Of a DNA stretch of 64,000 nt, positions 36,397 through 46,285 are shown piece after piece. The number at the start of each line of letters is the position of its first letter. Within the stretch, counting starts at the first letter, position 1. Below the pieces are notes generated by a model that was not told the DNA's origin, searched no databases, and was given only the letters and a program-made list of their open reading frames with translations. A program made the position numbers and the translations under genes. Origin of the DNA: an uncultured Eubacteriales bacterium (GTDB taxonomy: Bacteria > Bacillota > Clostridia > Oscillospirales > Acutalibacteraceae); the NCBI GenBank assembly GCA_900316385.1, contig ONCP01000007.1, positions 1 to 64,000 on the forward strand, written 5' to 3'.

Positions 36397-36977
36397 TGGA
36401 AACTAAAAATGTAATGATCGTCGGCGTAGGCGGTCAGGGCTCGCTGCTCGCGAGCAAGCTGCTCGGACGACTTCTCGTTGACGAGGGCTATGACGTAAAG
36501 GTAAGCGAGGTGCACGGAATGAGCCAGCGCGGCGGCTCCGTCGTTACCTATGTCCGCTTCGGCGACAGAGTGTATTCTCCCGTTATCGAGGACGGAGAGG
36601 CTGATTTTATCATTTCCTTTGAAAAGCTCGAGGCTGCGCGTTACGTTGACAAGCTCAAAAAGGACGGTACGGTCATCGTGAACACTCAGCAGATCGACCC
36701 TATGCCCGTTATCATCGGCGCTCAGACATATCCCGAGACCGTTCTCGACAGTATGAGGGAGAAGGGCGTCAACGTTGACGCTATCGACGCGCTCGACCTC
36801 GCCGTAAGGGCAGGCAGTGCCAAGGCGTGCAACATCGTGCTGATGGGCAGGCTCGCTAAGTACTTCGGCATTTCCGCGGAAAAGTGGGAGGCGGCGATCA
36901 AAAATACGGTCAAGCCTCAGTTCGTTGAAATGAATATCAAAGCTTTTGAGCTCGGCTATAATAAAGCTGATAATTGA
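36396..36977 (+). CDS. iorB: Indolepyruvate:ferredoxin oxidoreductase, beta subunit
   Basis: The 193-aa gamma-type subunit has NVMIVGVGGQGSLLASKLLG, the KVSEVHGMSQRGGSVVTYVR loop and a DFIISFEKLEAARYV segment. It forms the heterodimer with IorA. The ATG overlaps the iorA stop. Confidence 0.95.
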   Translation: METKNVMIVGVGGQGSLLASKLLGRLLVDEGYDVKVSEVHGMSQRGGSVVTYVRFGDRVYSPVIEDGEADFIISFEKLEAARYVDKLKKDGTVIVNTQQIDPMPVIIGAQTYPETVLDSMREKGVNVDAIDALDLAVRAGSAKACNIVLMGRLAKYFGISAEKWEAAIKNTVKPQFVEMNIKAFELGYNKADN

Positions 36978-37026
36978 TCAACAAAGGATCAAGTTTAGTA
37001 AAATAATAAAAAAGGAGATGATTCCG

Positions 37027-38343
37027 TTGGGACAGTATTTCCAGAAGGAATTTGAAACAATGCCTGTTGAGCAGATCAGGGAGCTCCAGAGCGAAAAGCT
37101 CGTCAAACAGGTAAAGCACGTTTACGATAACGTCAAATATTATCGTGATCTTATGGACGAAAAGGGCGTAAAGCCCGAGGATATCAAGGGTATTGATGAT
37201 CTTCACAAGCTTCCCTTTATCTCTAAGGAGGATCTCAGAAAGTCATATCCCTACGGAATGCTCGCGACCGACCTCAAAAACTGTGTCCGTATCCACTCGA
37301 CCTCGGGCACAACGGGCAAGAGAGTTATCGCGTATTATACTCAGAAGGATGTAGATATGTGGGACGAGTGCTGTGCCAGAGCGCTCACCGCGGCAGGCGC
37401 AGGCGACGAGGATATCGTTCAGGTAGCCTACGGCTTCGGTCTTTTCACGGGCGGCGCGGGTCTCAACGGCGGCTCCCACAAGCTCGGCTCGCTGACGCTT
37501 CCGATGTCCAGCGGAAACACCGACCGTCAGATCCAGTTTATGATGGATCTGAAATCAACCGTTATTTGCTGTACCCCTTCCTACGCCGCTTACATAGGCG
37601 AGGTCCTTGCCGAAAAGGGCTACAAGCCCGAGGATAACCACCTCAAGGCAGGTATCTTCGGCGCAGAGGCGTGGACTGAGGAAATGCGCCGCGATATCGA
37701 AAACAAGCTCGGTATCAAGGCTTACGATATCTACGGACTGACAGAGATCTCGGGTCCGGGCGTCGCGTTTGAGTGCGAGTCTCAGACGGGTATGCACATC
37801 AACGAGGATCATTTCGTTGCCGAGATCATCAACCCCGAAACGGGCGAGGTGCTTCCCGAGGGTGAGAAGGGCGAGCTCGTGTTCACGGCTCTGGACAAAG
37901 AGGCGTTCCCGATGCTCCGTTACAGAACGCGCGATATCTGCGTGCTCACCAGAGAAAAGTGCTCCTGCGGCAGAACCTTCATCAAGATGTGCAAGCCGAT
38001 GGGCAGATCGGACGATATGATGATCATCAAGGGCGTCAACGTATTCCCGAGCCAGATCGAGGCGGTGCTCCTCAACGAGGGCTACGCTCCGAATTACCAG
38101 ATCGTCGTTGACCGCGTGAATAATTCCGATACTCTCGACGTATATGTAGAGATGAAGGACAGTGACTTCTCCGATAAGATCAAGGATATGACGCGCAAGG
38201 AGAAAGAGCTTTCGGGCGCGATCAAGACAATGCTCGGCATCAAGCCGATCGTTCACCTCGTAGCTCCCAAGTCTATCGCCAGAAGCGAGGGCAAGGCTGT
38301 CAGAGTTATCGACAAGCGTAAGAGATTAGGTATCACAATATAA
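37027..38343 (+). CDS. paaK: Phenylacetate-CoA ligase-type adenylate-forming enzyme
   Basis: The 438-aa enzyme has the ATP loop HSTSGTTGKRV, the YGLTEISGPGVAFECE region, YRTRDICVLT and the hinge MGRSDDMMIIKGVNVFPSQIE. It interconverts aryl acids and their CoA thioesters; next to IorAB it likely conserves ATP from aryl-acetyl-CoA. I start at the TTG at 37027, which is 9 nt after AAGGAG; the ATG at 37018 would overlap that site. Two paralogous uses (assimilation or substrate-level ATP) cannot be told apart here. Confidence 0.93.
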   Translation: MGQYFQKEFETMPVEQIRELQSEKLVKQVKHVYDNVKYYRDLMDEKGVKPEDIKGIDDLHKLPFISKEDLRKSYPYGMLATDLKNCVRIHSTSGTTGKRVIAYYTQKDVDMWDECCARALTAAGAGDEDIVQVAYGFGLFTGGAGLNGGSHKLGSLTLPMSSGNTDRQIQFMMDLKSTVICCTPSYAAYIGEVLAEKGYKPEDNHLKAGIFGAEAWTEEMRRDIENKLGIKAYDIYGLTEISGPGVAFECESQTGMHINEDHFVAEIINPETGEVLPEGEKGELVFTALDKEAFPMLRYRTRDICVLTREKCSCGRTFIKMCKPMGRSDDMMIIKGVNVFPSQIEAVLLNEGYAPNYQIVVDRVNNSDTLDVYVEMKDSDFSDKIKDMTRKEKELSGAIKTMLGIKPIVHLVAPKSIARSEGKAVRVIDKRKRLGITI

Positions 38344-38355
38344 GGAGGCGCAGTT

Positions 38356-38787
38356 ATGGCTATCAGACAGTTATCGATTTTTGTAGAAAACAGACCGGGC
38401 ACGCTCGCCGACGTTACCGACGCTATCGCCGACGCTCAGATCGATATCAGAGCGATGAGTATGGCGGACACTCAGCAGTTCGGGCTTATCAGAATGATCG
38501 TTGACGACGTCGAGACCGCGAAACAGAAGCTCATCGACCGCAACCTTTTTGTCAAGATCACCGAGGTCGTGGGCGTAGCCGTAAGCGACGAGCCGGGCGG
38601 ACTTGCGAGAGCGGTCAGGATCATCGCCGACGCGGGAATCAACGTTGATTACCTGTACGCGTTCATTTCCGTTTCAAAGAAAAACGCCTACGTTGTTATC
38701 AGAGTTGACGACAACTCAGCCGCCGAGAAGCTTCTCGCGGAAAACGGCTTTACGCTTGTTACGGAAGCCGACATCAGTTCTCTGTAA
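38356..38787 (+). CDS. Tandem ACT domain protein
   Basis: The 143-aa protein has two ACT domains, RQLSIFVENRPGTLADVTDAIADAQIDIRAM and, from about residue 70, VAVSDEPGGLARAVRIIADAGINVDYLY. ACT domains bind amino acids; genes of this kind often accompany iorAB-paaK and probably sense aromatic or branched-chain amino acids. AGGAGG precedes the ATG 12 nt after paaK. It has no enzyme domain. Confidence 0.92.
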   Translation: MAIRQLSIFVENRPGTLADVTDAIADAQIDIRAMSMADTQQFGLIRMIVDDVETAKQKLIDRNLFVKITEVVGVAVSDEPGGLARAVRIIADAGINVDYLYAFISVSKKNAYVVIRVDDNSAAEKLLAENGFTLVTEADISSL

Positions 38788-38809
38788 AATATCTCAATAA
38801 CACATAAAA

Positions 38810-38851
38810 CAGATAATGGTCGCTGTCTTTTTTGGCTGCGGCCGTTATCTG
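38810..38851 (+). other. Stem-loop in the intergenic region after the ACT gene
   Basis: CAGATAATGG pairs with CCGTTATCTG (one wobble) around a 22-nt inner part that can also partly pair. It has no strong T-run, so termination is only possible. The following 90 nt to the groES promoter hold no other feature that I see. Confidence 0.5.
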
Positions 38852-38942
38852 CTTCAACGGCGAAAATGACCGCGTTTATCTGAACCGCGGCGCTTTATAT
38901 ACATATTTTTATTTTTGTAAGTCAAAAAAAGTCAAATTTCAC

Positions 38943-38970
38943 TTGATTTTTCCGTAATATGCGCTATAAT
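38943..38970 (+). promoter_or_regulatory. Promoter of groESL
   Basis: TTGATT, 16-nt spacer, TATAAT, directly ahead of the CIRCE operator. Confidence 0.85.
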
Positions 38971-38974
38971 ATAA

Positions 38975-39001
38975 TTAGCACTCGGGATAAAAGAGTGCTA
39001 A
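38975..39001 (+). promoter_or_regulatory. CIRCE operator (HrcA-binding) of groESL
   Basis: TTAGCACTC, nine bases, GAGTGCTAA: an exact CIRCE inverted repeat. It predicts repression by HrcA and induction by heat shock. Confidence 0.97.
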
Positions 39002-39034
39002 ACTTATGTTATCACTATTAAGGAGGAGTTATAT

Positions 39035-39319
39035 ATGACTATCAAACCCTTACTCGACAGAGTTGTTTTGAAGGTCGAGCAGGCAGAGGAGAAAACCGCG
39101 GGCGGTCTTATCCTCACATCTTCGGCTCAGGAGAAGCCCCAGTTCGCGACTGTTGTAGCGGTCGGTCCCGGCGGAGTTGTCGACGGAGAGAAGGTAGAGA
39201 TGTACTTAAGCGTGGGCGATAAGGTCATCGCTTCCAAGTACGCCGGCACAGATGTAAAAATCGACGGCGAGGAGTTCACCATCGTTCGTCAGTCCGACAT
39301 TCTCGCGACGGTAGAATAA
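39035..39319 (+). CDS. groES: Co-chaperonin GroES
   Basis: The 94-aa product has IKPLLDRVVLKVEQAEEKTAGGL, the mobile loop and the EEFTIVRQSDILA end. It caps GroEL rings. AAGGAGG precedes the ATG. It is controlled with groEL by CIRCE. Confidence 0.98.
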   Translation: MTIKPLLDRVVLKVEQAEEKTAGGLILTSSAQEKPQFATVVAVGPGGVVDGEKVEMYLSVGDKVIASKYAGTDVKIDGEEFTIVRQSDILATVE

Positions 39320-39359
39320 TCAGCAGGGCTTTCCGATTTTCGGAAATATCAGCAACTAA

Positions 39360-41000
<1,641 letters not shown>

Positions 41001-41013
41001 TAAAAATAACAAA

Positions 41014-41046
41014 CAGCTCCGACCTCGGTCGGAGCTGATTTTTTTT
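41014..41046 (+). terminator. Terminator after groEL
   Basis: CAGCTCCGACC/GGTCGGAGCTG stem with a 2-nt loop and a T8 tail. It can also serve gpsA on the opposite strand. Confidence 0.9.
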
Positions 41047-41074
41047 GCGTAGCGCTCAATGCGCCTGTGATATA

Positions 41075-42037
41075 TCAAAATTCAGTCTTTACGTCTCTCA
41101 TAAAGAGCTTTGAGAGCTCGTCCTGTATCTCTTTTCCGTTGAAGAGCACGTTGTAAACGCCCGTCACGATAGGAACCTCAACGCCGTGATCGTCGGCGAG
41201 CTTCTTTAAAGCCTTGGAGGTCATAACGCCCTCGGCGAGCTTGTCAAATTTAACGCCCTTCGCGAGGTCCTCGCCGTATCTTCTGTTATGGCTCCAGGGG
41301 GAGAAGAGGGTAGCCTCGTAATCTCCGAGGTGGCAAAGTCCGTAGGCGCTGATCTCGTTGCCTCCGCAAGCCTTGATAAGCCTGCCGATCTCGCGTGTTC
41401 CTCTGGACATCAGCGCGCCCTTGAGGCTCGTCATATGCAGTCCGTCAAGGAAGCCCGCGGCGATACCGACAACGTTCTTGGCGGCGGCGCCGATCTCGGA
41501 GCCGATGAGGTCTGTGCCTATGTAGAAGCGGATAAGATCGGAGCTGAACTGCGCGACGAGCTTCTTTTTGACCTCCTCGTTTTTACTGTCGATGACCATA
41601 CAGTTGGGGATACCCTTGACGTAATCCTGCGGATGGCCCGGTCCGACCCAGACGGCGATCGGGGTTTTGCTTTCGTCAACAAATTCTCCGACTACCTCGC
41701 TGAGCCTTTTGCCCGTGTCAGCCTCGACGCCCTTCATACAGAGCACGATGATCTTTCCGTCAAGGTCAAACTCGGATATCTCCTTCATATACGAGCGCAG
41801 ATGCTGGGAGGAGATCGAAATAACGATGACCTCGGCGCGGTTGACCGCGTATTCAAGGTCTGAGGTCACTTCAATGCTCTCGGGGAAGGTGAGGTAATCG
41901 TTCTTGTGCTTGTAATAAAGCGAGAGAAAATCGGGAGCGGTCTCTATACCTCTGGAAACCACCTCGTTGCCGATTTTGTCAAGATACCACGCGATACAGC
42001 TGCCCCAGCGTCCCGTGCCTAATACCGATATTTTCAT
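41075..42037 (-). CDS. gpsA: NAD(P)H-dependent glycerol-3-phosphate dehydrogenase
   Basis: Makes sn-glycerol-3-phosphate for lipid synthesis. The 320-aa protein has the dinucleotide fold MKISVLGTGRWGS, ISISSQHLRSYMKEI, VWVGPGHPQDYVKGIP and the catalytic lysine region EIGAAAKNVVGIAAGFLDG with MSRGTREIGRLI. The family signature usually reads PNHAEE where this protein has GPGHPQDY, a modest variation. It lies downstream of the 6S-like RNA on the same strand. Confidence 0.9.
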   Translation of the reverse strand: MKISVLGTGRWGSCIAWYLDKIGNEVVSRGIETAPDFLSLYYKHKNDYLTFPESIEVTSDLEYAVNRAEVIVISISSQHLRSYMKEISEFDLDGKIIVLCMKGVEADTGKRLSEVVGEFVDESKTPIAVWVGPGHPQDYVKGIPNCMVIDSKNEEVKKKLVAQFSSDLIRFYIGTDLIGSEIGAAAKNVVGIAAGFLDGLHMTSLKGALMSRGTREIGRLIKACGGNEISAYGLCHLGDYEATLFSPWSHNRRYGEDLAKGVKFDKLAEGVMTSKALKKLADDHGVEVPIVTGVYNVLFNGKEIQDELSKLFMRDVKTEF

Positions 42038-42075
42038 AGTTATCAGTCCTTAACAAATTCATATAGATATAAATA

Positions 42076-42256
42076 TCCCGCCTGAGCGAAAGCGATACTG
42101 AATAACCTGCCTACTAAAGGACAGGTGGGCGCCGCCTTTTTACTTTAGTACTCCCAGCGTTCCCGAAAGGGAGAGGTCTGCACACCATAAAAAGAGAAAA
42201 GCTCCCGATTTAAGAGTTGTAGGGTTATTTTAATCGCATACACGCGTCAGGCAGGA
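42076..42256 (-). ncRNA. ssrS: Structured 181-nt RNA, candidate 6S RNA
   Basis: The ends pair over 10 bp (42076–42085 with 42247–42256, one G·U). Inside it, four more collinear helices follow: 42092–42096/42233–42237, 42101–42106/42224–42229, 42110–42114/42219–42223 and 42136–42142/42188–42194, leaving a large central bubble and an apical hairpin around TCCC/GGGA. A small ACCTG/CAGGT hairpin lies on the 3' side of the bubble if read on the minus strand. This rod-bubble-rod plan and the size match 6S RNA, which binds RNA polymerase holoenzyme. Strand and exact ends are less certain. Confidence 0.5.
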
Positions 42257-42267
42257 CAGTGTCAAAT

Positions 42268-42552
42268 TTAATAGAACATTTCGTCAAAACGCTCGTCAAA
42301 AAGCTTTGTCAGACGTCGTTTGAGCTCATAATCCTCAAGCTCGGCAAGTCTTGCTTCGCCGTCCTCCTCAAGCTCCTCAAGGATGAGGTAATCGCCTCTG
42401 TCGTAAAGCATTTCCTCCTTGGTCTCAAAAACAGGGAGAAGTGCGAAATAGCGCGAGTCGTTTTCTTCGATAATGTCAAGTATCTCAAAGCTTCGTTCCC
42501 GATCGTCCTCGTCAAGCAGGGTGATCAGATCGGGAGTATAGTCATCTTTCAT
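42268..42552 (-). CDS. DUF1292 family protein
   Basis: The 94-aa acidic protein has DLITLLDEDDRERSFEILDIIEENDSRYFALLPV and DYLILEELEED, the DUF1292 pattern common in Firmicutes; its function is unknown. The ATG at 42550–42552 is close to the family start and has no clear Shine-Dalgarno, only GTTGGGATT. The 5' leader is about 20 nt. The stop codon is 12 nt before the 6S-like RNA. Confidence 0.85.
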   Translation of the reverse strand: MKDDYTPDLITLLDEDDRERSFEILDIIEENDSRYFALLPVFETKEEMLYDRGDYLILEELEEDGEARLAELEDYELKRRLTKLFDERFDEMFY

Positions 42553-42576
42553 AATCCCAACCAACTTTCTAATATA

Positions 42577-42605
42577 ATTTTACAACAGGATCACATAAAC
42601 GTCAA
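42577..42605 (-). promoter_or_regulatory. Promoter of the DUF1292 gene
   Basis: Minus strand TTGACG, 17-nt spacer, TAAAAT. Confidence 0.7.
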
Positions 42606-42666
42606 GAAAAAAATAAATTTATTTGTCTAAATTTTATAACAAATGTTACCTTGTGTATTTTCACTA

Positions 42667-42716
42667 ATTTTTCGGCGAAAAATAGGTGTTTGGCGCGGTT
42701 TTTCGGTGTCGAAAAA
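42667..42716 (+). promoter_or_regulatory. Pair of TTTTTCG/CGAAAAA palindromes, possible operator
   Basis: ATTTTTCG-G-CGAAAAAT (42667–42683) and TTTTTCG-GTGT-CGAAAAA (42699–42716) are two similar dyads whose centres are about 32 bp apart, three helical turns, 63–110 bp upstream of the exopolysaccharide promoter. They lie in an AT-rich stretch (42606–42778) without a gene. Confidence 0.4.
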
Positions 42717-42778
42717 ACACGTTTTTTGAAATTCTATGTAAATTTTGCATAAAATTATTATTTTTTTAAAAAAAACTG

Positions 42779-42806
42779 TTGACATTTGATAATTTCGTGT
42801 TATAAT
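42779..42806 (+). promoter_or_regulatory. Strong promoter upstream of the exopolysaccharide genes
   Basis: TTGACA, 16-nt spacer, TATAAT; transcription is expected to begin near 42813. Confidence 0.88.
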
Positions 42807-42863
42807 ATAGTCAAGCTAAACGAAGAGAGAAAGTTTTGATTACTCCATAAAATTACCTAGAAA

Positions 42864-42894
42864 GCCGACGGTTTCCACCGTCGGTCTTTTCGTT
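42864..42894 (+). terminator. Leader terminator/attenuator
   Basis: CCGACGGT-TTCC-ACCGTCGG followed by TCTTTTCGTT, only about 50 nt after the predicted transcription start. A transcript of about 80 nt would result unless read through. No other promoter is clear before the sugar transferase gene. Confidence 0.75.
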
Positions 42895-43015
42895 ATGATA
42901 ATATTGTAATAAGAATTACGAAAAATTCTCTTGAAAAATTTAATAATTTGAGCTATAATCTGTTAGAATATTTTTTAGATATAAAATGGAATAAATGTGT
43001 ATTCCGGAGGATTAT

Positions 43016-43702
43016 ATGTTACTGCCTTTCGAGGAGCTCCCAAAGGAGTTCCAAAACGACGCTGTAAAAAAATACTATGATATCTTAAAAAATAAAAAAA
43101 GCAGTCTTATCGCGAAAAGAGCCCTTGATATAATTGTATGCATTTTTCTTCTGATTTTTCTTATTTTGCCGATAATTATTCTGGCTCTGCTCGTCAAGTT
43201 CACCTCGCGCGGTCCGATTTTGTACAAGCAGGTGAGGGTGACTACCTACAACCGTGAGTTTTCGATCTACAAATTCCGCACGATGGTGGTCGACGCGGAC
43301 AAGATCGGCACGCTTGTCACCTCGGCAGGCGACCCGAGGATCACGGGGATCGGCAGATTCCTCAGAAAATACCGTCTTGACGAGATACCTCAGATTTTTA
43401 ACGTGCTCAAGGGCGATATGAGCATTGTCGGAACACGTCCCGAGGTGCCGCGATATGTCAAGAATTATTCTCAGCAGATGTACGCCACGCTCCTTATGCC
43501 CGCGGGCATTACAAGTCTTGCGAGTATCAAGTTCAAGAACGAGGACAGAATGCTTGAGCTGAGCAAAAACGTTGACGAAGATTATGTGAGCATAATCCTG
43601 CCGAAAAAGATGCACTATAATCTGCTTTATATCAAGACCTTTAATTTCAGGACCGATTTGTATTTGATGTTCAAAACCATCAGCGAGGTTCTTTTCCACT
43701 GA
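43016..43702 (+). CDS. Initiating sugar-phosphate transferase (bacterial sugar transferase family)
   Basis: The 228-aa protein has one hydrophobic segment (IIVCIFLLIFLILPIIILALLV), the FTSRGPILYKQVRV and KFRTMVVDAD motifs and LDEIPQIFNVLKGDMSIVGTRPEVP. Such enzymes transfer a sugar-1-phosphate to undecaprenyl phosphate to start an exopolysaccharide or O-chain. I start at the ATG at 43016 behind GGAGG. The protein is the short, PglC-like type with no extra N-terminal spans. Confidence 0.93.
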   Translation: MLLPFEELPKEFQNDAVKKYYDILKNKKSSLIAKRALDIIVCIFLLIFLILPIIILALLVKFTSRGPILYKQVRVTTYNREFSIYKFRTMVVDADKIGTLVTSAGDPRITGIGRFLRKYRLDEIPQIFNVLKGDMSIVGTRPEVPRYVKNYSQQMYATLLMPAGITSLASIKFKNEDRMLELSKNVDEDYVSIILPKKMHYNLLYIKTFNFRTDLYLMFKTISEVLFH

Positions 43703-43735
43703 TTCTTCAGATATATTTTTACAGGAGGTGAAAAA

Positions 43736-45160
43736 ATGGGTTTTAAAGCTAAGCTCCGCGATCCGTCGTATTTCAGGGTCTGCTATCTTATCGTCCTATT
43801 TTTCACCAACCTTTCTTTTATACAGATTCCTGCCTACATCCTTCTCGTCCCGATGTTTATCTGGGGCGTAAAGCTCGTTATTTTCAAGATTCGCAAGCAG
43901 GAATGCCTTGACCGAATGCGTTTCTCCTTTTGGCTTCTCGCCTTTATGGGGCTCAACGTCATCACGATGTTCATCAACCTGTCCTTCGGTATTTTTTATA
44001 CCTTCCTTATGCTCCTTCACGCGAGCATATGCTTCTTCATCTTTTACGGAATACATACCGAGACCGACATCAACCCCAAGGCGGAGCTTTACAAGGTTTG
44101 CAAGTTTATAATCTACGCTACGACTGTCGCCGCCGCGATCGGCTTTACGCTGATGATGTTCAGGGTCAAGTTTGAGATCGGCTGGAAAAACATTTTCCTT
44201 ATCAAGTTCATCATCTTTGAGAACCGTTTTACCGGCGTTTATATGAACCCGAATATGCTCGGCTTTATCTCCGTCGTGTCGATCGTGTGCTGTCATATTA
44301 TGAACAAGCACGATTTCCTCGTGCAGGCGAAAAGACCGCGTATCAGCAGGATATGGACGGCGCTGTGCCTGAGCGGAAATGTTTTCTCGCTTATGCTGTG
44401 CGATTCCAACGCCTCGTTCGTTCTCTTTGTATGCTATGTCATATTTACGATCGTGTTCTACTTCTTCTCAAAGCCCGCGAGGATGGGGTGGAAGCAGATC
44501 ATTCTCAAATCGATCGCGCTTATGCTCGCGGTCGTGTATATCGTCGGCGCGGCGTACCTGACAAGGCTCGTCACCCAGAAAACCTTCTCGTCTCTGATTT
44601 CTCCGGGAGCGTCTACCTCCGAGGAAGCGATCGAAAACAAGGAGGAGATCACGTTTGAGCACGCGAACTCAAACCTTGACAGCGGCCGTATCAAGCTGAT
44701 CAAGGAGAGCATAGGTCTGTTCAAGATCTCGCCCTTCTTCGGAATCGGCAGCGGCAACATCATTTATTTCAGTCAGAAGTATCTCAGCGGCGTGCTCGAC
44801 TTCAACTATCACAACCACGATCTTCACAACGGCTACCTGACGCTGCTTGTCTCAACGGGAATAATGGGCTTTCTGTTGTTCGCGATATTCGGCTTCCGCT
44901 TCGGCAAGCATACGATATCTAACCTTTTCAAACGTCAGAAGGCGGATTCTCAGGATATTCTACCGTGCCTGTTCGCGTTCTGTTGCGGATATCTTGTGTA
45001 TTCGCTGTTCGAAAAGGCTCTGTTGTTCGACATAAGCTTTATGGTTATGTGGTTCTGGTATATGATCGGAATGACGGGCGTATATCTCAACAAATATGAG
45101 CCGATGGAGAGCACCTACTACAATTCTTCACGTCACCGCATACCGAAGCATATGATTTAA
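43736..45160 (+). CDS. O-antigen polymerase/ligase family membrane protein
   Basis: The 474-aa protein has about ten to twelve membrane spans and the Wzy_C-type large loop with RIKLIKESIGLFKISPFFGIGSGN and YHNHDLHNGYLTLLVSTGIMGFLLF, where the HNGYL segment is typical. It is expected to polymerise or ligate the repeat units begun by the preceding transferase. AGGAGG is 9 nt upstream. No flippase (Wzx) gene is in the window. Confidence 0.87.
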   Translation: MGFKAKLRDPSYFRVCYLIVLFFTNLSFIQIPAYILLVPMFIWGVKLVIFKIRKQECLDRMRFSFWLLAFMGLNVITMFINLSFGIFYTFLMLLHASICFFIFYGIHTETDINPKAELYKVCKFIIYATTVAAAIGFTLMMFRVKFEIGWKNIFLIKFIIFENRFTGVYMNPNMLGFISVVSIVCCHIMNKHDFLVQAKRPRISRIWTALCLSGNVFSLMLCDSNASFVLFVCYVIFTIVFYFFSKPARMGWKQIILKSIALMLAVVYIVGAAYLTRLVTQKTFSSLISPGASTSEEAIENKEEITFEHANSNLDSGRIKLIKESIGLFKISPFFGIGSGNIIYFSQKYLSGVLDFNYHNHDLHNGYLTLLVSTGIMGFLLFAIFGFRFGKHTISNLFKRQKADSQDILPCLFAFCCGYLVYSLFEKALLFDISFMVMWFWYMIGMTGVYLNKYEPMESTYYNSSRHRIPKHMI

Positions 45161-45178
45161 TTATTCTAATTTGCGCTA

Positions 45179-45236
45179 TATCAAATCCGATAGTGTTTCA
45201 CGACTTTGTATTAGTTGAAAGTTATCGGATTTGATA
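45179..45236 (+). terminator. Inverted repeat after the exopolysaccharide operon
   Basis: A perfect 14-bp inverted repeat (TATCAAATCCGATA and TATCGGATTTGATA, 45179–45192 and 45223–45236) with a 30-nt loop. It has no T-run, so it could be a terminator or a MITE-like remnant. Confidence 0.5.
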
Positions 45237-45320
45237 AAAGCAATGCTTTGAATGTACCATAGAGTGATCTGCGGTACATTATTTCTTTATTATCAACCAT
45301 AATAAAACAGGGTGATAATT

Positions 45321-45788
45321 ATGAAATTATTTTTAAAACGTGATATTTCCTCTTTCGACAGCCTTTTTACCGTGCTTGACGACAAATGCTCGGAAAAGTA
45401 CTATGTCAGGCGCGTCAAAAATAACGTCGAGCTGCGCGACCTGCGCGACAAAACGCTGCTCAAGATCCGTTCTCTGCCTTTTCCCGCGCTGAGAGCTTAT
45501 TCGATGAGCACCGCCAAGCGTTCCGCGAAGCTTATGATCAACCCAAAGTCGCGTTGTTATTATTACGGGCTTTCGTGGCATATCAGAGGCGATATCCTCA
45601 CCAAAAGCTTTGATATCATCGACGCGGACAATTCCCTTGTCGCCACTCACTGCAAGCGCTTTTGCGACTCGGGCGACGGCTTTGAGCTCAATATAGAGAA
45701 CGAGGCGGCGGAGTTGTTCTGTATCGGTACCGCCGTCTGCGTCAATCTCGGCGTAACGGCCGACAAGCGAATATTGCAAACAGTCTGA
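45321..45788 (+). CDS. LURP-one/Tubby-like fold protein
   Basis: The 155-aa protein starts MKLFLKRDISSFDSLFTVLDD and contains YYVRRVKNN, LRDLRDKTLLKIRS and YGLSWHIRGDILTKSFDIIDAD, the β-strand pattern of LURP-one-related (Tubby C-terminal-like) proteins, whose function in bacteria is unclear. GGGTGAT precedes the ATG. The call rests on the pattern only. Confidence 0.65.
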   Translation: MKLFLKRDISSFDSLFTVLDDKCSEKYYVRRVKNNVELRDLRDKTLLKIRSLPFPALRAYSMSTAKRSAKLMINPKSRCYYYGLSWHIRGDILTKSFDIIDADNSLVATHCKRFCDSGDGFELNIENEAAELFCIGTAVCVNLGVTADKRILQTV

Positions 45789-45805
45789 AAATACTGGAGG
45801 TCATT

Positions 45806-46285
45806 ATGGATAAATTACTTGAAATCTTAACCGAAAACAGCAGCTTTACCACCAAGGAGCTTGCCCTTATGCTCGGCGAGCCCGAGGATTACATCGCGGC
45901 TCAGATCAAGGAGTACGAGCAGACGGGCGTGATCAAGGGCTATCAGGCGATCGTCGATTTTGACAAGGTGCCCGATTCGGGCGTTACGGCGATCATCGAG
46001 CTCAAGGTCACTCCCAAGAAGGAGACAGGCTTTGACGAGATCGCCTCCAAGATAATGGCGTTCGAGGAGGTCTCCTCGATGTACCTTATGGCAGGCTCGT
46101 TCGACTTCGCGTTGTTCGTTAACGGCAAGACCATGCAGGACGTCGCGTCCTTCGTCGCCAGAAAGATATCCTGCGTCGACGGCGTTATCGCCTCGGCCAC
46201 TCACTTTATGCTCAAGACATATAAAATCGGCGGAGTTTCGCTTGTTGACGACGAATGCTCCGACGGAAGGGGTATGGTTCTGTGA
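45806..46285 (+). CDS. Lrp/AsnC family regulator
   Basis: The 159-aa protein has a winged helix (DKLLEILTENSSFTTKELALMLGEPEDYIAAQIKEYEQTGVIKGYQAIVD) and a RAM/ACT-like effector domain. Lrp-type regulators respond to amino acids. Its gene runs into the aminotransferase by a GTGA overlap, suggesting that it controls or accompanies amino-acid metabolism. Confidence 0.92.
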   Translation: MDKLLEILTENSSFTTKELALMLGEPEDYIAAQIKEYEQTGVIKGYQAIVDFDKVPDSGVTAIIELKVTPKKETGFDEIASKIMAFEEVSSMYLMAGSFDFALFVNGKTMQDVASFVARKISCVDGVIASATHFMLKTYKIGGVSLVDDECSDGRGMVL

